Source: Paenibacillus senegalensis JC66
GTDB taxonomy: Bacteria; Bacillota; Bacilli; Paenibacillales; NBRC-103111
Length of the DNA stretch: 64,000 nt
Assembly: GCF_000285515.1 (NCBI RefSeq)
Contig: NZ_HE610957.1
Location: 388,867 to 452,866, forward strand
Direction: 5' to 3'
Part shown: positions 8,790 to 18,065 of the stretch, piece by piece
Layout of the letters: each line of letters starts with the position of its first letter
How positions within the stretch are numbered: the first letter of the stretch is position 1
Translations under genes and position numbers: made by a program
The notes under the pieces: model-generated
Seen by the model: only the letters and a program-made list of their open reading frames with translations
Database searches by the model: none
Told to the model about the DNA's origin: nothing

Positions 8790-9668
8790 TTATTCTTTTA
8801 TCGCGCCAATCATGACACCTTTGACGAAAAACCTTTGCAGGAAAGGATAGATCACCAAAATAGGCACGGTAGCAATGATAATCGTTGCATACTTGAGCGA
8901 CTCACTGATGCGCTGCGCTTCATCTATACCGGTTCCGGTAAGCATGTTTTGCGCAGAGGATTGAATCAGTATTTCCCTGAGCTTAAGCTGCAGCGGGAAT
9001 AAGGAACGATCCTGCAAATAAATCATCGCGTTAAACCAGCTGTTCCAATGGCCTACAGCATAGAACAAAGTCATAACGGCGATAACCGGCATCGACAAAG
9101 GAAGCACAATCGTCCACAGTACGCGGAAATCGTGAGCCCCGTCAATTTTCGCCGACTCAATCAGACTATCTGGGATCGACTGGAAAAACGTTCTCATCAC
9201 GATTAGGTTAAAGGCACTGATCGCACCAGGCAGCAATATCGCCCAGCGGGTATCATACAAGCCAAGATCGCGGATGTTCAAATAGGCTGGAATCAGACCA
9301 CCGCTGAAAAACATTGTAAAGACGATGAAAGCCATAATGAATCCTCTGCCCTGCAGTCCTCTCCGGGAAAGCGGATAAGCTCCCAATGTGGTGACTACGA
9401 GGTTAATGGCGGTCCCTACCACTACATAGATCAGCGTGTTCCCATATGCATTCCAAATATCTTTATCATTGAATACCAGCTTGTAAGAGCTTAGTGAAAA
9501 ATCGACTGGCCAGAAGGTTACCTGTCCCGAGGCAATCGCGTACGGGTCACTAAAGGAGGAAACCAGCACATACCACATCGGATATAAAAACAAGAATGAA
9601 CATACGGCAAGAAATATAACATTGAAAGTGTCGAATATAATCTCACCTATACTCCGTTTAACGACCAT
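8790..9668 (-). CDS. Carbohydrate ABC transporter permease, LplC/YtcP type
   Basis: 292 residues with six membrane segments of the CUT1 group, YtcP/LplC branch. It carries the EAA loop SAKIDGAHDFRVLWTIVLPLS that contacts the ATPase, and the N-terminal SSFSDPYAI region. With the gene upstream it forms the membrane channel for a sugar or oligosaccharide. No ATPase gene is present in the cluster; in Bacillota such importers usually share a multipurpose MsmX-type ATPase encoded elsewhere. It starts 15 bases after the LplB-type gene, so the two are translated from one transcript. Confidence 0.93.
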   Translation of the reverse strand: MVVKRSIGEIIFDTFNVIFLAVCSFLFLYPMWYVLVSSFSDPYAIASGQVTFWPVDFSLSSYKLVFNDKDIWNAYGNTLIYVVVGTAINLVVTTLGAYPLSRRGLQGRGFIMAFIVFTMFFSGGLIPAYLNIRDLGLYDTRWAILLPGAISAFNLIVMRTFFQSIPDSLIESAKIDGAHDFRVLWTIVLPLSMPVIAVMTLFYAVGHWNSWFNAMIYLQDRSLFPLQLKLREILIQSSAQNMLTGTGIDEAQRISESLKYATIIIATVPILVIYPFLQRFFVKGVMIGAIKE

Positions 9669-9683
9669 GCTCTTTCCCCTCCT

Positions 9684-10652
9684 TTACCATAAGCTGCTCT
9701 CGGTTGTTTTTCGGCTGATGCGGTTAGCAATCACCAGCAAGGTGAAATTAATGACGGAGTTAAATAAACCTACAGCTGCCGAAAAGCTATAGTCCGCCTC
9801 CATGATCCCCCTGCGATATACGAATGTAGAAATGACATCAGCTGTATCATAAGTTGCAGGGTTATACAGCAGGATAATTTTATCCCAGCCCACGTTAAGT
9901 AATTGCCCGATGTTGAGAATAAACAAAATCATAATCGTAGGCAGAATTCCTGGCAGTGTAATATGAATAAGCTGCTTGAAACGGCCTGCGCCGTCCATTA
10001 CTGCTGCTTCATACAAGCTTGGGTTAATGCCGGATAAAGCAGCCAAATAAATAATCGAATTCCAGCCGATGCTCTGCCATAATCCCGAACCCACGTAAAT
10101 AGTACGGAACCATTCCGGCAAAATCAAAAACGATAGCGGTTCCTTCACCAAGCCAATATTCATCAGAAGACTGTTAATGATGCCCGTTGGCTTAGTAAAG
10201 TCGATAATCATTCCGCAAATAACGATCAAAGAAATAAAATGCGGAAGGTAAGAAATCGTTTGAACTACAGATTTAAAAGCTTTAACCCGCAATTCGTTCA
10301 ATAATAACGCGAACCCGATCGAAGCCGGGAAAATAATGATCAGAGAGTAGAAGCTGATCAAAAACGTATTGCGCAGCAATCTCCAGAAATAATAACTTTC
10401 GAAGAAGCGTTCAAAATGTTTAAATCCGACCCATGGGCTGTCCCATATTCCGCGAAAAGGATTGAAATCTTTGAAGGCGATAATGGCGCCATACATCGGT
10501 TTATATTCAAACAAAATAAAATATATAATGACCGGTACAAGCATCAGATACAGATAGCGGTTAGCGATAATCGGCTTCAGCTTTCTGGAAAAAGACGACT
10601 TCTTGCTTGGACTGGCGGGATTGCTCGGACCTAGATTGGTTGACGAAGCCAT
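9684..10652 (-). CDS. Carbohydrate ABC transporter permease, LplB type
   Basis: 322 residues, six membrane helices after a Ser/Lys-rich cytoplasmic N-tail. Family marks are YLMLVPVIIYFILFEYKPMYG in the first helix, the FKDFNPFRGIWDSPWVG loop and the EAA loop YEAAVMDGAGRFKQLIHITL. It pairs with the LplC-type permease just downstream and the lipoprotein binding protein just upstream. The three genes form a standard LplA-B-C order for uptake of complex sugars. Confidence 0.93.
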   Translation of the reverse strand: MASSTNLGPSNPASPSKKSSFSRKLKPIIANRYLYLMLVPVIIYFILFEYKPMYGAIIAFKDFNPFRGIWDSPWVGFKHFERFFESYYFWRLLRNTFLISFYSLIIIFPASIGFALLLNELRVKAFKSVVQTISYLPHFISLIVICGMIIDFTKPTGIINSLLMNIGLVKEPLSFLILPEWFRTIYVGSGLWQSIGWNSIIYLAALSGINPSLYEAAVMDGAGRFKQLIHITLPGILPTIMILFILNIGQLLNVGWDKIILLYNPATYDTADVISTFVYRRGIMEADYSFSAAVGLFNSVINFTLLVIANRISRKTTESSLW

Positions 10653-10749
10653 GAGTTATCTCCTTTCCGGGAGGACTTTCTCTTGATAGAAGGAGGAGGC
10701 AGCCTCCCGTTACTTTCCTCGGAAGGCGCCTCTTCAGCAAAACGTTAAC

Positions 10750-12405
10750 TTATTGACTATCCACAAAACGATCGTAAGCGGCTTGATACTGCTCCAACAC
10801 TCTCTCAATACCCATGCTTTCCAAACGCTCGATTACGGAAGGGTACTGTTCTACAGGGGTACGACCCATAATGATCGCATTGATCGTTTCGTCTACATAA
10901 GTCTGGATGTCCGCCATTCCCGATACGGCGATATCGCTTTCCTCTGATGTGAATTGAATAGGCGGCAGTTTGAAATCAAAGTCCAGATAATCAGCAAAGT
11001 TAATTAATGGATTTTCGGTTTGTCCATTAGCTGTTTGAATTTGTCTGGAATAACGCGGATCTTCAACGGTAGCCCAGCTTCCGCCGCCAATCGTATGGTT
11101 AAGCAGAACTTGCGTATTCGTTAATCCATCTTGCGGATACAGCACTTCATCTTTATACACGGGCTCTCCATCCACAAGATCGTAGGAAACTCCTTCAACA
11201 CCGAAGTTGTTCAAGATAATTCCTTCTTCGGAATATTGATAATCGAGCCACTTAATCACTTCTTCCGGATGATTGGTTTGGGAAGAGACGGCGAGTCCCA
11301 AGGCAGCAGCCGGATAACGGAAGGAAACATGACGCTGATCGCCGCGCGGTCCTTTAGGAGGAGCAACCGGTACAATTTTAAATGTGTCGTGCTTGCCTTC
11401 CATCAGAGTTGTAAAGTTACCCATGTACGAGCCGGCCCAGCCAAACCAGGCGCCCGCCACGTCTGTCGTTACTTTTTCCGTCAAGCTTTGGAAGGTGGTA
11501 TCGACCAGATAATTCGTATCCAGCAAGCGCTCTTCGTAAAGTCGATTCAAATACTCAACTACTTCCTGGAAGCGGGGATCATAAGGACCGTACTTCACTT
11601 CACCGTTTTCCACAAAGAAATCCATATCGACGCCGAATGCCGGAGCAAACAGATACATGATATTTCTGAGTGAAACCGTAACCAATGGGATCTCATCTTG
11701 CGAACCGTTTTCATTAGGATCGCCTTCTCTGAAAGCTTTCAGCATTTCGTACCAATCTTCAGTAGTCTCCGGCGCATCCAGTCCAAGCTTATCCAGCCAG
11801 TCCTGCCTGACTTGCGGAAACATCTGCGTCAAGTTATCGCTGTTAAGCATGATGTTCGGCAGATAATAGATATGACCTTCGGGAGATGTAATTTGTCCGC
11901 GAATCTCCGGATTCTCATCCAAAATTCTTTTCAGGTTAGGTGCATGCTCATCAATCAAATCTTCCAGCGGAAGCAGAGCCCCTTGATTCCCATACTTGGC
12001 AGCTTCTTTATCCCAGGCAGAGTGATAAATTATGTCAGGCAATCGCCCGGATGACATCAGCAAGTTAAAAGCTTCTTCACTCGCCTCGGAGGCATGCTGG
12101 AAATCAATATGAATATTTGTGTTTTCTTCCATCTTCTGAAAGGAGAGCTTCTCGTTAAAGTTCGTCCCTCTGAAGTTACCTCCAGCTGGAGACCACAGCG
12201 ACAAGGTGAGCTTCTCATCCACGATCGGCACCTGCAAGCCGCCGACGTCTCTTTTCTCTGCGGATGATGACGGCGGAGCAGATTCACCGCTCGGGGAACT
12301 GCTAGGAGCTGATCCTCCATTATTGCTGCTGCTGCATGCCGATAATAGTAAAGCCAATGTTAAAGAGACAATGACATAATTCTTTTTATTGTTGACTGCA
12401 CTCAT
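10750..12405 (-). CDS. Extracellular sugar-binding lipoprotein (LplA/LipO type)
   Basis: About 551 residues. The signal peptide ends in the lipobox LLLSAC with Cys24 as lipid anchor, followed by a Ser/Gly linker, then a family 1-type solute-binding fold (QTNHPEEVIKWLDYQYSEEG, QEYPSVIE-like tail). It captures the sugar outside the membrane and hands it to the two permeases encoded downstream. The ATG at 12405 has GGGGAGG about 10 bases upstream; the earlier start at 12450 would put extra residues before the signal peptide. The large size is typical of Paenibacillus binding proteins for oligosaccharides. It heads the operon that runs to 4282. Confidence 0.92.
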   Translation of the reverse strand: MSAVNNKKNYVIVSLTLALLLSACSSSNNGGSAPSSSPSGESAPPSSSAEKRDVGGLQVPIVDEKLTLSLWSPAGGNFRGTNFNEKLSFQKMEENTNIHIDFQHASEASEEAFNLLMSSGRLPDIIYHSAWDKEAAKYGNQGALLPLEDLIDEHAPNLKRILDENPEIRGQITSPEGHIYYLPNIMLNSDNLTQMFPQVRQDWLDKLGLDAPETTEDWYEMLKAFREGDPNENGSQDEIPLVTVSLRNIMYLFAPAFGVDMDFFVENGEVKYGPYDPRFQEVVEYLNRLYEERLLDTNYLVDTTFQSLTEKVTTDVAGAWFGWAGSYMGNFTTLMEGKHDTFKIVPVAPPKGPRGDQRHVSFRYPAAALGLAVSSQTNHPEEVIKWLDYQYSEEGIILNNFGVEGVSYDLVDGEPVYKDEVLYPQDGLTNTQVLLNHTIGGGSWATVEDPRYSRQIQTANGQTENPLINFADYLDFDFKLPPIQFTSEESDIAVSGMADIQTYVDETINAIIMGRTPVEQYPSVIERLESMGIERVLEQYQAAYDRFVDSQ

Positions 12406-12704
12406 TGATTGCTTGACCTCCCCATTAGGAATAAAGTTAACCATCACCACATATACATCAGAACAATCATTACTCCCAGCACATGTACATCACCAATCAC
12501 TAGGAGCTTGTTAACTGACCCACTTCCTTTCCTTTTAAAAATCTGCCGTTGATAGCCAGAAGAGAGTTATATTGCTGCCCTAATTGATTCACAACCCGTT
12601 TAATAAATGCAATATAAACCCTTTATCTGATATACAACTGATGTATTTCGATTATATGATTAGCTGTAAGCGTTGTCAATGAAATTTTTGTCGAAATATG
12701 CATG
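12406..12704. other. Promoter region of the sugar-uptake operon
   Basis: Between the terminator of the GntR-type regulator and the lipoprotein gene. It is AT-rich with several TTATAT/ATAATC pieces (for example around 12650) but no promoter stands out unambiguously. The operator of the upstream regulator is expected here. Confidence 0.35.
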
Positions 12705-12739
12705 CAAAAAACCGCACACAGCCCGAAACCTGCATGCGG
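12705..12739 (-). terminator. Intrinsic terminator of the GntR-binding-protein regulator
   Basis: Minus strand: CCGCATGCAG, eight-base loop, CTGTGTGCGG, then TTTTTT. The ten-pair stem includes two G-U pairs. It separates the regulator gene from the operon it probably controls. Confidence 0.88.
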
Positions 12740-12860
12740 TCAGCATTTCAAATCTGATGTCCAAATTAAGTCCAAATAACAACTCCATCAACTAGATTTA
12801 CATTAATTGCATCCCGGATTTTTCAAAAGCGTGAAATCAGCTTCGGGTTCATGTAGAATT

Positions 12861-14273
12861 TTAATTAAAAACTTGCGCCGGAGCGTTAGCTTCGGAATAC
12901 CATTTGCCGAGTTCATCCAGAAGCGTCTGCTCATCAATCATATTAGACCAATATGCGTTTAGGCTGCGGTTAAACCTTCGCAGCACTTTGATCGGAATGC
13001 CAAGCTCGCGATGATAGAAGAAGGTCGGCAGCAGCTCCCTGTACATCAAATAGCGGGATGGACGATTCAGCTCGTTTGTCACCTGCATCTCCGCTATTTG
13101 TTTCTTCGCCGGTATGCTTACGGTGCGTTGGCGAATGACGGTTTGAGCTTCCGTAGAGACAAGAAACTCCACCAGCTTGCGGGCTGCATCCTTCACCTTG
13201 GAGCTGGCTACGATACCTGTTCCGATCGTGATCAGCAGGGACTTTTGCGGATCCCTTCTTTCCAATGTCGGCAGTGGGGATACATCATAATCGAGAGGGG
13301 AATGTCTTAACTGATTCAAGTTAAAATAAGAGGTCAGCACCATGGATACCTGACCCTGCTTAAACAGCGGAATCGTGGCATCATCATGATCACCGGCCAA
13401 ATATTTCGGGAAGATGGTATGATTATTAACGAGCTTGCTGTACACTTTCAAGCTATGGGCGGTTTGCGGGCCGAGTGTGCGCCGCTTGAGATCGTCCTCC
13501 ACGATGTGGAGCCCTCCCTGCAGTAAAAAGACGGAATAGCGGTTCTCGGAGGCCGGAACAAAATAGACGGAATGACGGCCCCGCGCTTCCGACAATTTTT
13601 CCGCTGCATGAATCAGATCATTCCATGTCCAGTAGCTGTCCGGTTCTGTTAGATTGGCTTCTTCGAAATGAGCCCGATTGTAACACAGCACAACCGGAGA
13701 AAATGAGATCGGGTACGCATATAGCTGTTCCTCATGCCGAAACGCCTCTAACGTAATCGGGTACAGCTCCTCATGATTCTCAAGCGGATCCAGCATCTGG
13801 TGGATTCCCCGCTCCACCATCTCCTGAAATTGCAGACTGTTAAAAGTTACAACGTCGAGAAACCCGCTCTCCATCATTTCCAAAGCAGACTGTACATGCT
13901 CAAAATTGTTTAGCGAGATCGGATTAACATGGATGCCCGGATTTAACCTATGGAACTCAGTCAGCAGATCATCAAGCAAAAAATCGCTGCTTAAAGTCGG
14001 GTTGCAGCCGAAGTTGATGCGGATTTTCTCTTGCACCGCATCTGTGACCATGCTGCCTACACGGTCTATTTTAACGATTAGCCCTTCCTCCACCAGCTGT
14101 TCCAGCCCTTTCCGGACAGATTTGTTGCTAAGCTGAAACTGCTTGGCCAGCGTGCTTTCGGACGGCAGATAGCTGCCCGCTTGACGCGACCCGTTTAAAA
14201 TATCGGTACGTATTTTACTGACAAAGCTCTCGAGACGTTCCTGGAACGATCGTCGCCCTGATTTATTATTCAT
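12861..14273 (-). CDS. GntR-type regulator fused to a solute-binding-protein sensor domain (copy 1)
   Basis: About 470 residues. Residues about 8-76 form a GntR winged helix (LAKQFQLSNKSVRKGLEQL is the recognition region). The rest, from about residue 85, is a type 1 ABC solute-binding-protein fold (DLLTEFHRLNPGI, YAYPISFSPVVLCYNRAHF, VSMVLTSYFNLNQL). There is no signal peptide, so the binding domain is cytoplasmic and most likely senses the imported sugar. The ATG at 14273 has AGGGGT at normal distance; a TTG six bases earlier is less likely. It lies directly upstream of and parallel to the sugar-uptake operon it probably regulates. Two more proteins of this design occur at 40179 and 57923. 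Confidence 0.85.
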   Translation of the reverse strand: MNNKSGRRSFQERLESFVSKIRTDILNGSRQAGSYLPSESTLAKQFQLSNKSVRKGLEQLVEEGLIVKIDRVGSMVTDAVQEKIRINFGCNPTLSSDFLLDDLLTEFHRLNPGIHVNPISLNNFEHVQSALEMMESGFLDVVTFNSLQFQEMVERGIHQMLDPLENHEELYPITLEAFRHEEQLYAYPISFSPVVLCYNRAHFEEANLTEPDSYWTWNDLIHAAEKLSEARGRHSVYFVPASENRYSVFLLQGGLHIVEDDLKRRTLGPQTAHSLKVYSKLVNNHTIFPKYLAGDHDDATIPLFKQGQVSMVLTSYFNLNQLRHSPLDYDVSPLPTLERRDPQKSLLITIGTGIVASSKVKDAARKLVEFLVSTEAQTVIRQRTVSIPAKKQIAEMQVTNELNRPSRYLMYRELLPTFFYHRELGIPIKVLRRFNRSLNAYWSNMIDEQTLLDELGKWYSEANAPAQVFN

Positions 14274-14367
14274 GTACAAAACCCCTAATTATTAAGTCGA
14301 TTTACATCAGCATCTCTATTTTCCACGATACGTTCTCCCCTGTCAACTTAATCAAGGCACTTAATTC

Positions 14368-14994
14368 TTATTTTTCCACTTTATGGCGGGAAGCATTGAT
14401 TGGCTCAAGGTGAATGACCTGATGACAAATCCGGTGCAGCAATGCATGGTCATGGCTGATCACGAGCAGACCCAGCTTGCGCTGTTCGGCCAGAGTAAGC
14501 ACCGCATGCCAAATCTGCGCTTGAGACAAGGCATCCAGCATAGCAGTCATTTCATCTGCAATGAGAAATCGGGTCTCGGGACCTAGGGCCCTCAAGATCG
14601 CAATTCGCTGCAATTCCCCTCCCGAAAGCTCGCTGGGCCAGCGCCGCAGCCACTCTCTTTCAATTCCGAGCGCATCGAGGAGAGATTCATCCATCGCATG
14701 GCCCTCACTTGCCGATTGAGACAAAAGCCAGCGCGGATTAAGTGTTGTTTCCGGGTGCTGAAAAACAAGCTGGACCGGATGATATCCCCCCGCGGGCAAG
14801 CTTTGGCCATTCAGCAGAACCTCCCCTTCATGAGGGTGGCCGTAGCCGGCCAGCAGTCGGGCCAGTGTAGTTTTTCCCGTTCCGCTAGGTCCTGTAAGTC
14901 CTAAGATTTGTCCCCGCCGCACCGTTAGATCAAGCTGCCTTAACACCCATCGCGCATTATACCGATATCCGAGCCGCTTTGCTTCAAGTAGCAT
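14368..14994 (-). CDS. Nickel/peptide-type ABC transporter ATPase, second subunit (NikE/OppF-like)
   Basis: 208 residues. Walker A is GPSGTGKT, Q-loop VFQHPE, signature LSGGELQR, Walker B FLIADE and the switch histidine in VISHDHA. It energises import together with the ATPase encoded just upstream; the two genes overlap by 11 bases, which implies coupled translation. It is shorter than OppF because the C-terminal substrate-specificity extension is absent, as usual in NikE. It is the last gene of a five-gene operon. A nickel or metallophore substrate fits the binding-protein type, but a peptide cannot be excluded. Confidence 0.9.
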   Translation of the reverse strand: MLLEAKRLGYRYNARWVLRQLDLTVRRGQILGLTGPSGTGKTTLARLLAGYGHPHEGEVLLNGQSLPAGGYHPVQLVFQHPETTLNPRWLLSQSASEGHAMDESLLDALGIEREWLRRWPSELSGGELQRIAILRALGPETRFLIADEMTAMLDALSQAQIWHAVLTLAEQRKLGLLVISHDHALLHRICHQVIHLEPINASRHKVEK

Positions 14995-16120
14995 GGATGC
15001 ACCTCACCTCACCGGCCCTCCATGAGCGCAGCAGTGGACGTTCCAAGCGGCATTCCGGGCTAGCCATGCTGCACCTTGGCGCAAACAAGCATCCTGGGGG
15101 CAGTGCCGCCGGATGCGGCTGCACTCCTGGGAGGGGGACAAATCCATTTTCCGGAAGAGCTCGCCACAGGGCCTTCGTGTAAGGATGCCTGAGCCGTTCT
15201 CCAGCTCCTGTAAAGTCTTCTGACAAGGCAGCTTCTACCGTTGTGCCGGCATAGAGGACGACAACCCGGTCGGCATAGCGGATGGCTGCTTGAATATCAT
15301 GCGTGATCAACAGTACAGCTGCTCCGGCCCCGGCTCGCTCACGGAGATGGCGAAGTGTTTCCGTGATCACTTCCTGATCAAGTCCTGGTGTCGGCTCATC
15401 GGCAACAATAAGCCTGGCTTCATGGACAAGCGCGGAAGCGACAAGCACCCGTCTGGCCATGCCGCCGGAAAGCTCATGCGGATATTGCCGGTCCACCCGG
15501 GGGTCCAGCCCGTAGCGGGCAAAGACGCTTTGCTGCGCCTCTCCTGCTTGCCGCTTAACCTTAAGCCGCGCACGCCAAGATTTCAGAGCAGATGAGCTGA
15601 GCAAATATCGGCGGCTGGCCCGCTGGCTGCGGCTGTCATCCGGAATCCGCTCCTCAGGCTGTGACCTGAACGCCAAGCGCACCTGCTTGCCCGCTTTCAT
15701 AAGCGGGTTTAAGGAAGCGACCGACTGCGGCACAAATGCAAGCTCCGTTCCGCGCAATCGGGCTTGCCGCTCAGGAGTTAACGGTTCGCCTGCATAAGTC
15801 ATCTTTCCAGATACCGCTGCATTTGCCGGCAAGATGCCGAGAATCGCCTGGGCAAGCAAGCTTTTTCCAGAACCGCTCGCTCCGACGATTGCAACCATCT
15901 CTCCCGCATTTACTCTCAAGCTCAAGTCCGAAATGACCTGCAAGCTCTGCCTGTGCAGCCCTCTTGTATAATGTTCCATTCTCACCGCAAGCTGTCCAAT
16001 CTCTAACAACGGTGAATGCCGCCCATATTGGTCGGCACGCTGCGGCACAGTTGCCCTAGAATAGTCTGCTGAATCATCAGCAGGATGAAGTTGATCGTTA
16101 TGGGCCAGCATAGTATTCAT
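14984..16120 (-). CDS. Nickel/peptide-type ABC transporter ATPase, first subunit (NikD/OppD-like)
   Basis: About 378 residues with Walker A GASGSGKS, signature LSGGMARR, Walker B LIVADEPT and H-loop LITHD. The C-terminus has the Cys-bearing motif PPGCLFAPRCSMASPEC, typical of OppD/DppD-type ATPases. An insert of about 50 basic residues lies between the Q-loop and the signature. The ATG at 16120 is preceded by a strong GGAGGAGGAGAT. The gene follows the NikC-type permease gene with a 29-base gap and overlaps the NikE-type gene at its 3' end. Confidence 0.9.
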   Translation of the reverse strand: MNTMLAHNDQLHPADDSADYSRATVPQRADQYGRHSPLLEIGQLAVRMEHYTRGLHRQSLQVISDLSLRVNAGEMVAIVGASGSGKSLLAQAILGILPANAAVSGKMTYAGEPLTPERQARLRGTELAFVPQSVASLNPLMKAGKQVRLAFRSQPEERIPDDSRSQRASRRYLLSSSALKSWRARLKVKRQAGEAQQSVFARYGLDPRVDRQYPHELSGGMARRVLVASALVHEARLIVADEPTPGLDQEVITETLRHLRERAGAGAAVLLITHDIQAAIRYADRVVVLYAGTTVEAALSEDFTGAGERLRHPYTKALWRALPENGFVPLPGVQPHPAALPPGCLFAPRCSMASPECRLERPLLRSWRAGEVRCIHAT

Positions 16121-16149
16121 ATCTCCTCCTCCTTCCCTCGTCAACCCCT

Positions 16150-17052
16150 TCAACGTTTATTCATATAAGGGAGTGCAGCACTAGGCTGCAGCCATCGGCG
16201 TACATTGCGGCTGAGCCAATCGACCAAACCAACGGTAATCAGCAGCGCAAGCCCGGGAAAAAAGGCAAGCCACCACAACCCCGCCGACATATATCTCATG
16301 GATTCAGATAAAATAATGCCTATCGCCGGCTCATGCGGAGGCAAGCCTAATCCTAAAAAGCTTAGCGCAGCTTCATGTAATATGGCGTGCGGAAATAACA
16401 GCATAGCCCCGACGAAAAGCTGCGGCAGAAGGTGAGGCATAAAATGCCGCGTTGCGATCCACCAGCGGCCTCGCCCCAAACGCCGGGATATATGCACATA
16501 CTCTGAGGAGCGCAGCTGCAATACCTCTGCGCGAATCAAACGGGCCAAACTAGGCCAATGGGTAAGTGCAATTCCGATTAATACCCCCTTGGCCCCGCCG
16601 CCCAGACTGAAGGAGATGAGAATTAAAGCAACCAGATGGGGAACGCCAAGGAATAAATCAATCAGCCAGGAAATAGCGGCATCCACTTGCTTCCCCATCG
16701 TCCCTGCCAGCAATCCCAGGGCAAGCGCGACCAAAGCGCTGAGCATCGCGGCTGCCATTCCAATCCCGATGCTGAGCGTCAACCCCTTCATCGTCCGGGC
16801 CAGCATATCTCTGCCCAGCCAATCGGTGCCAAACCAATAGGTCCATGAAGGCGGAAGATTGCGGTTGTCAGGCGCAGTTAACAGCCGCTCGGGATCAAGC
16901 AGCAGGCCGGAACCTATCAGAATCAGCAGCGCTGCAAGCGCCAGGCCGCCGCTCAGCAGCGTCCTGAAGCGTAAGCTTGCGCTTTTGGAAGCATCTTCTG
17001 TGCGGGGATGAGGTTCAGATGAAATACGGAAGGATGAAAATCGCTTGCTCAT
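16150..17052 (-). CDS. Nickel/peptide-type ABC transporter permease (NikC/OppC-like)
   Basis: 300 residues. It has the OppC-type N-terminus, the periplasmic-side motif FGTDWLGRDMLARTMKG and the binding-protein-dependent transport loop SSEYVHISRRLGRGRWWIATRH. Later motifs LHEAALSFLGLGLPPHEPAIG are diagnostic for NikC/OppC/DppC. ATG at 17052 overlaps the stop of the NikB-type gene in an ATGA junction, which decides the start; the frame stays open far upstream but without motifs. It forms the channel with the NikB-type subunit. Confidence 0.92.
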   Translation of the reverse strand: MSKRFSSFRISSEPHPRTEDASKSASLRFRTLLSGGLALAALLILIGSGLLLDPERLLTAPDNRNLPPSWTYWFGTDWLGRDMLARTMKGLTLSIGIGMAAAMLSALVALALGLLAGTMGKQVDAAISWLIDLFLGVPHLVALILISFSLGGGAKGVLIGIALTHWPSLARLIRAEVLQLRSSEYVHISRRLGRGRWWIATRHFMPHLLPQLFVGAMLLFPHAILHEAALSFLGLGLPPHEPAIGIILSESMRYMSAGLWWLAFFPGLALLITVGLVDWLSRNVRRWLQPSAALPYMNKR

Positions 17053-18062
17053 AGGCTCCTCCCTCCCCGCATCCGGGGATCCACTATGCGGTAAAGCAAA
17101 TCCGCCATAGTATTCCCGGCAAAAACAAACACGGCACTGCAGAGTACGATGCCTAACAGCAGCGGTACATCGCTCCGTAAACCGGCTTGCACAACGGCTT
17201 GACCCAATCCCGGATAAGCAAACACCTGCTCGGCCAGCACCGCACCGCCAAATAATTCGCTGAACGATGCGAAATGCAGGGTAAGGGCGGGAAGCGAAAC
17301 GTTGCGCATAGCGTGCCTGCAATACAGAAGCCAGCCGCGTTCTCCTCTCGCCCTGGCCATAAGCATGTAAGGAGTTGCCAGCACATCAAGCACCTTCTGC
17401 CGAGTATGCAGGGTGACATGAGCAACGCCGAGCAGGCTTAAGGTAAAGGCCGGAAGCGCCAGGTGGCGAATCCGGTCTGCGAGCGTCACGTCTTCGGCAA
17501 TGATTCCGGCAGGTGCGGCAAGCCCTACCGGAAACCAGCCGAGCCAGACCGCGAAGACCATCAGCAGCAGCAGGCCGAGCCAGAAAGTTGGTGTGGAAGC
17601 CAGCACAAAGCAATAGCCTTTGATGAGCCTGTCCACCCAGGTTCCGCTGTTCATGCCTGCCAGCGAGCCGAGCGCAAAGCCGATAAGTCCAGACAGAAGC
17701 CAGGCCGCTCCCATTAGGGCCAGCGAAGCAAAAAACCGTTCCTGGATAATATCCGCCACAGGAGCTCGGTAAAACGCGGAAGTCCCCATGTCGCCCTGCA
17801 GCAGAGCTTTTCCCCAGAGGATAAAGCGTTCCGCCGGCGGCTTGTCGAGCCCCCAATATTCCGCGATTTGCTGCCTCTGCTCCGCCCCGACTCTCAGCGA
17901 ATCCGCCTGAACATAGGCCTGTACCGGATCAATAGGCGAGCGGCTGACCAGCCAGAAGGAAATGACGGCAAGTGCCGTTAGCAGCAGGGCCAGGCGCAGC
18001 GCTTTAGCGAGCCCAAACGTAACAAGCTGTTTCCAGAAGCGTTTCTTAGATTCGCTCAACAT
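17049..18062 (-). CDS. Nickel/peptide-type ABC transporter permease (NikB/OppB-like)
   Basis: 337 residues with about six membrane helices. Motifs SRSPIDPVQAYV, EYWGLDKPPAERFILW and the C-terminal ALTLHFASFSELFGGAVLAE and VFAYPGLGQAVVQAGLRSDV are those of NikB/OppB-type permeases. It starts three bases after the stop of the binding-protein gene with AAGGAAT as ribosome site, and ends in an ATGA overlap with the NikC-type gene. It is the second gene of the complete importer operon. Confidence 0.92.
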   Translation of the reverse strand: MLSESKKRFWKQLVTFGLAKALRLALLLTALAVISFWLVSRSPIDPVQAYVQADSLRVGAEQRQQIAEYWGLDKPPAERFILWGKALLQGDMGTSAFYRAPVADIIQERFFASLALMGAAWLLSGLIGFALGSLAGMNSGTWVDRLIKGYCFVLASTPTFWLGLLLLMVFAVWLGWFPVGLAAPAGIIAEDVTLADRIRHLALPAFTLSLLGVAHVTLHTRQKVLDVLATPYMLMARARGERGWLLYCRHAMRNVSLPALTLHFASFSELFGGAVLAEQVFAYPGLGQAVVQAGLRSDVPLLLGIVLCSAVFVFAGNTMADLLYRIVDPRMRGGRSL

Positions 18063-18065
18063 TTT

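Noticed and set aside
11131..12054. Plus-strand frames of 118-180 codons inside the lipoprotein gene region
   Set aside because: Antisense to a clearly recognised binding-protein gene; composition is not protein-like and they have no start sites.
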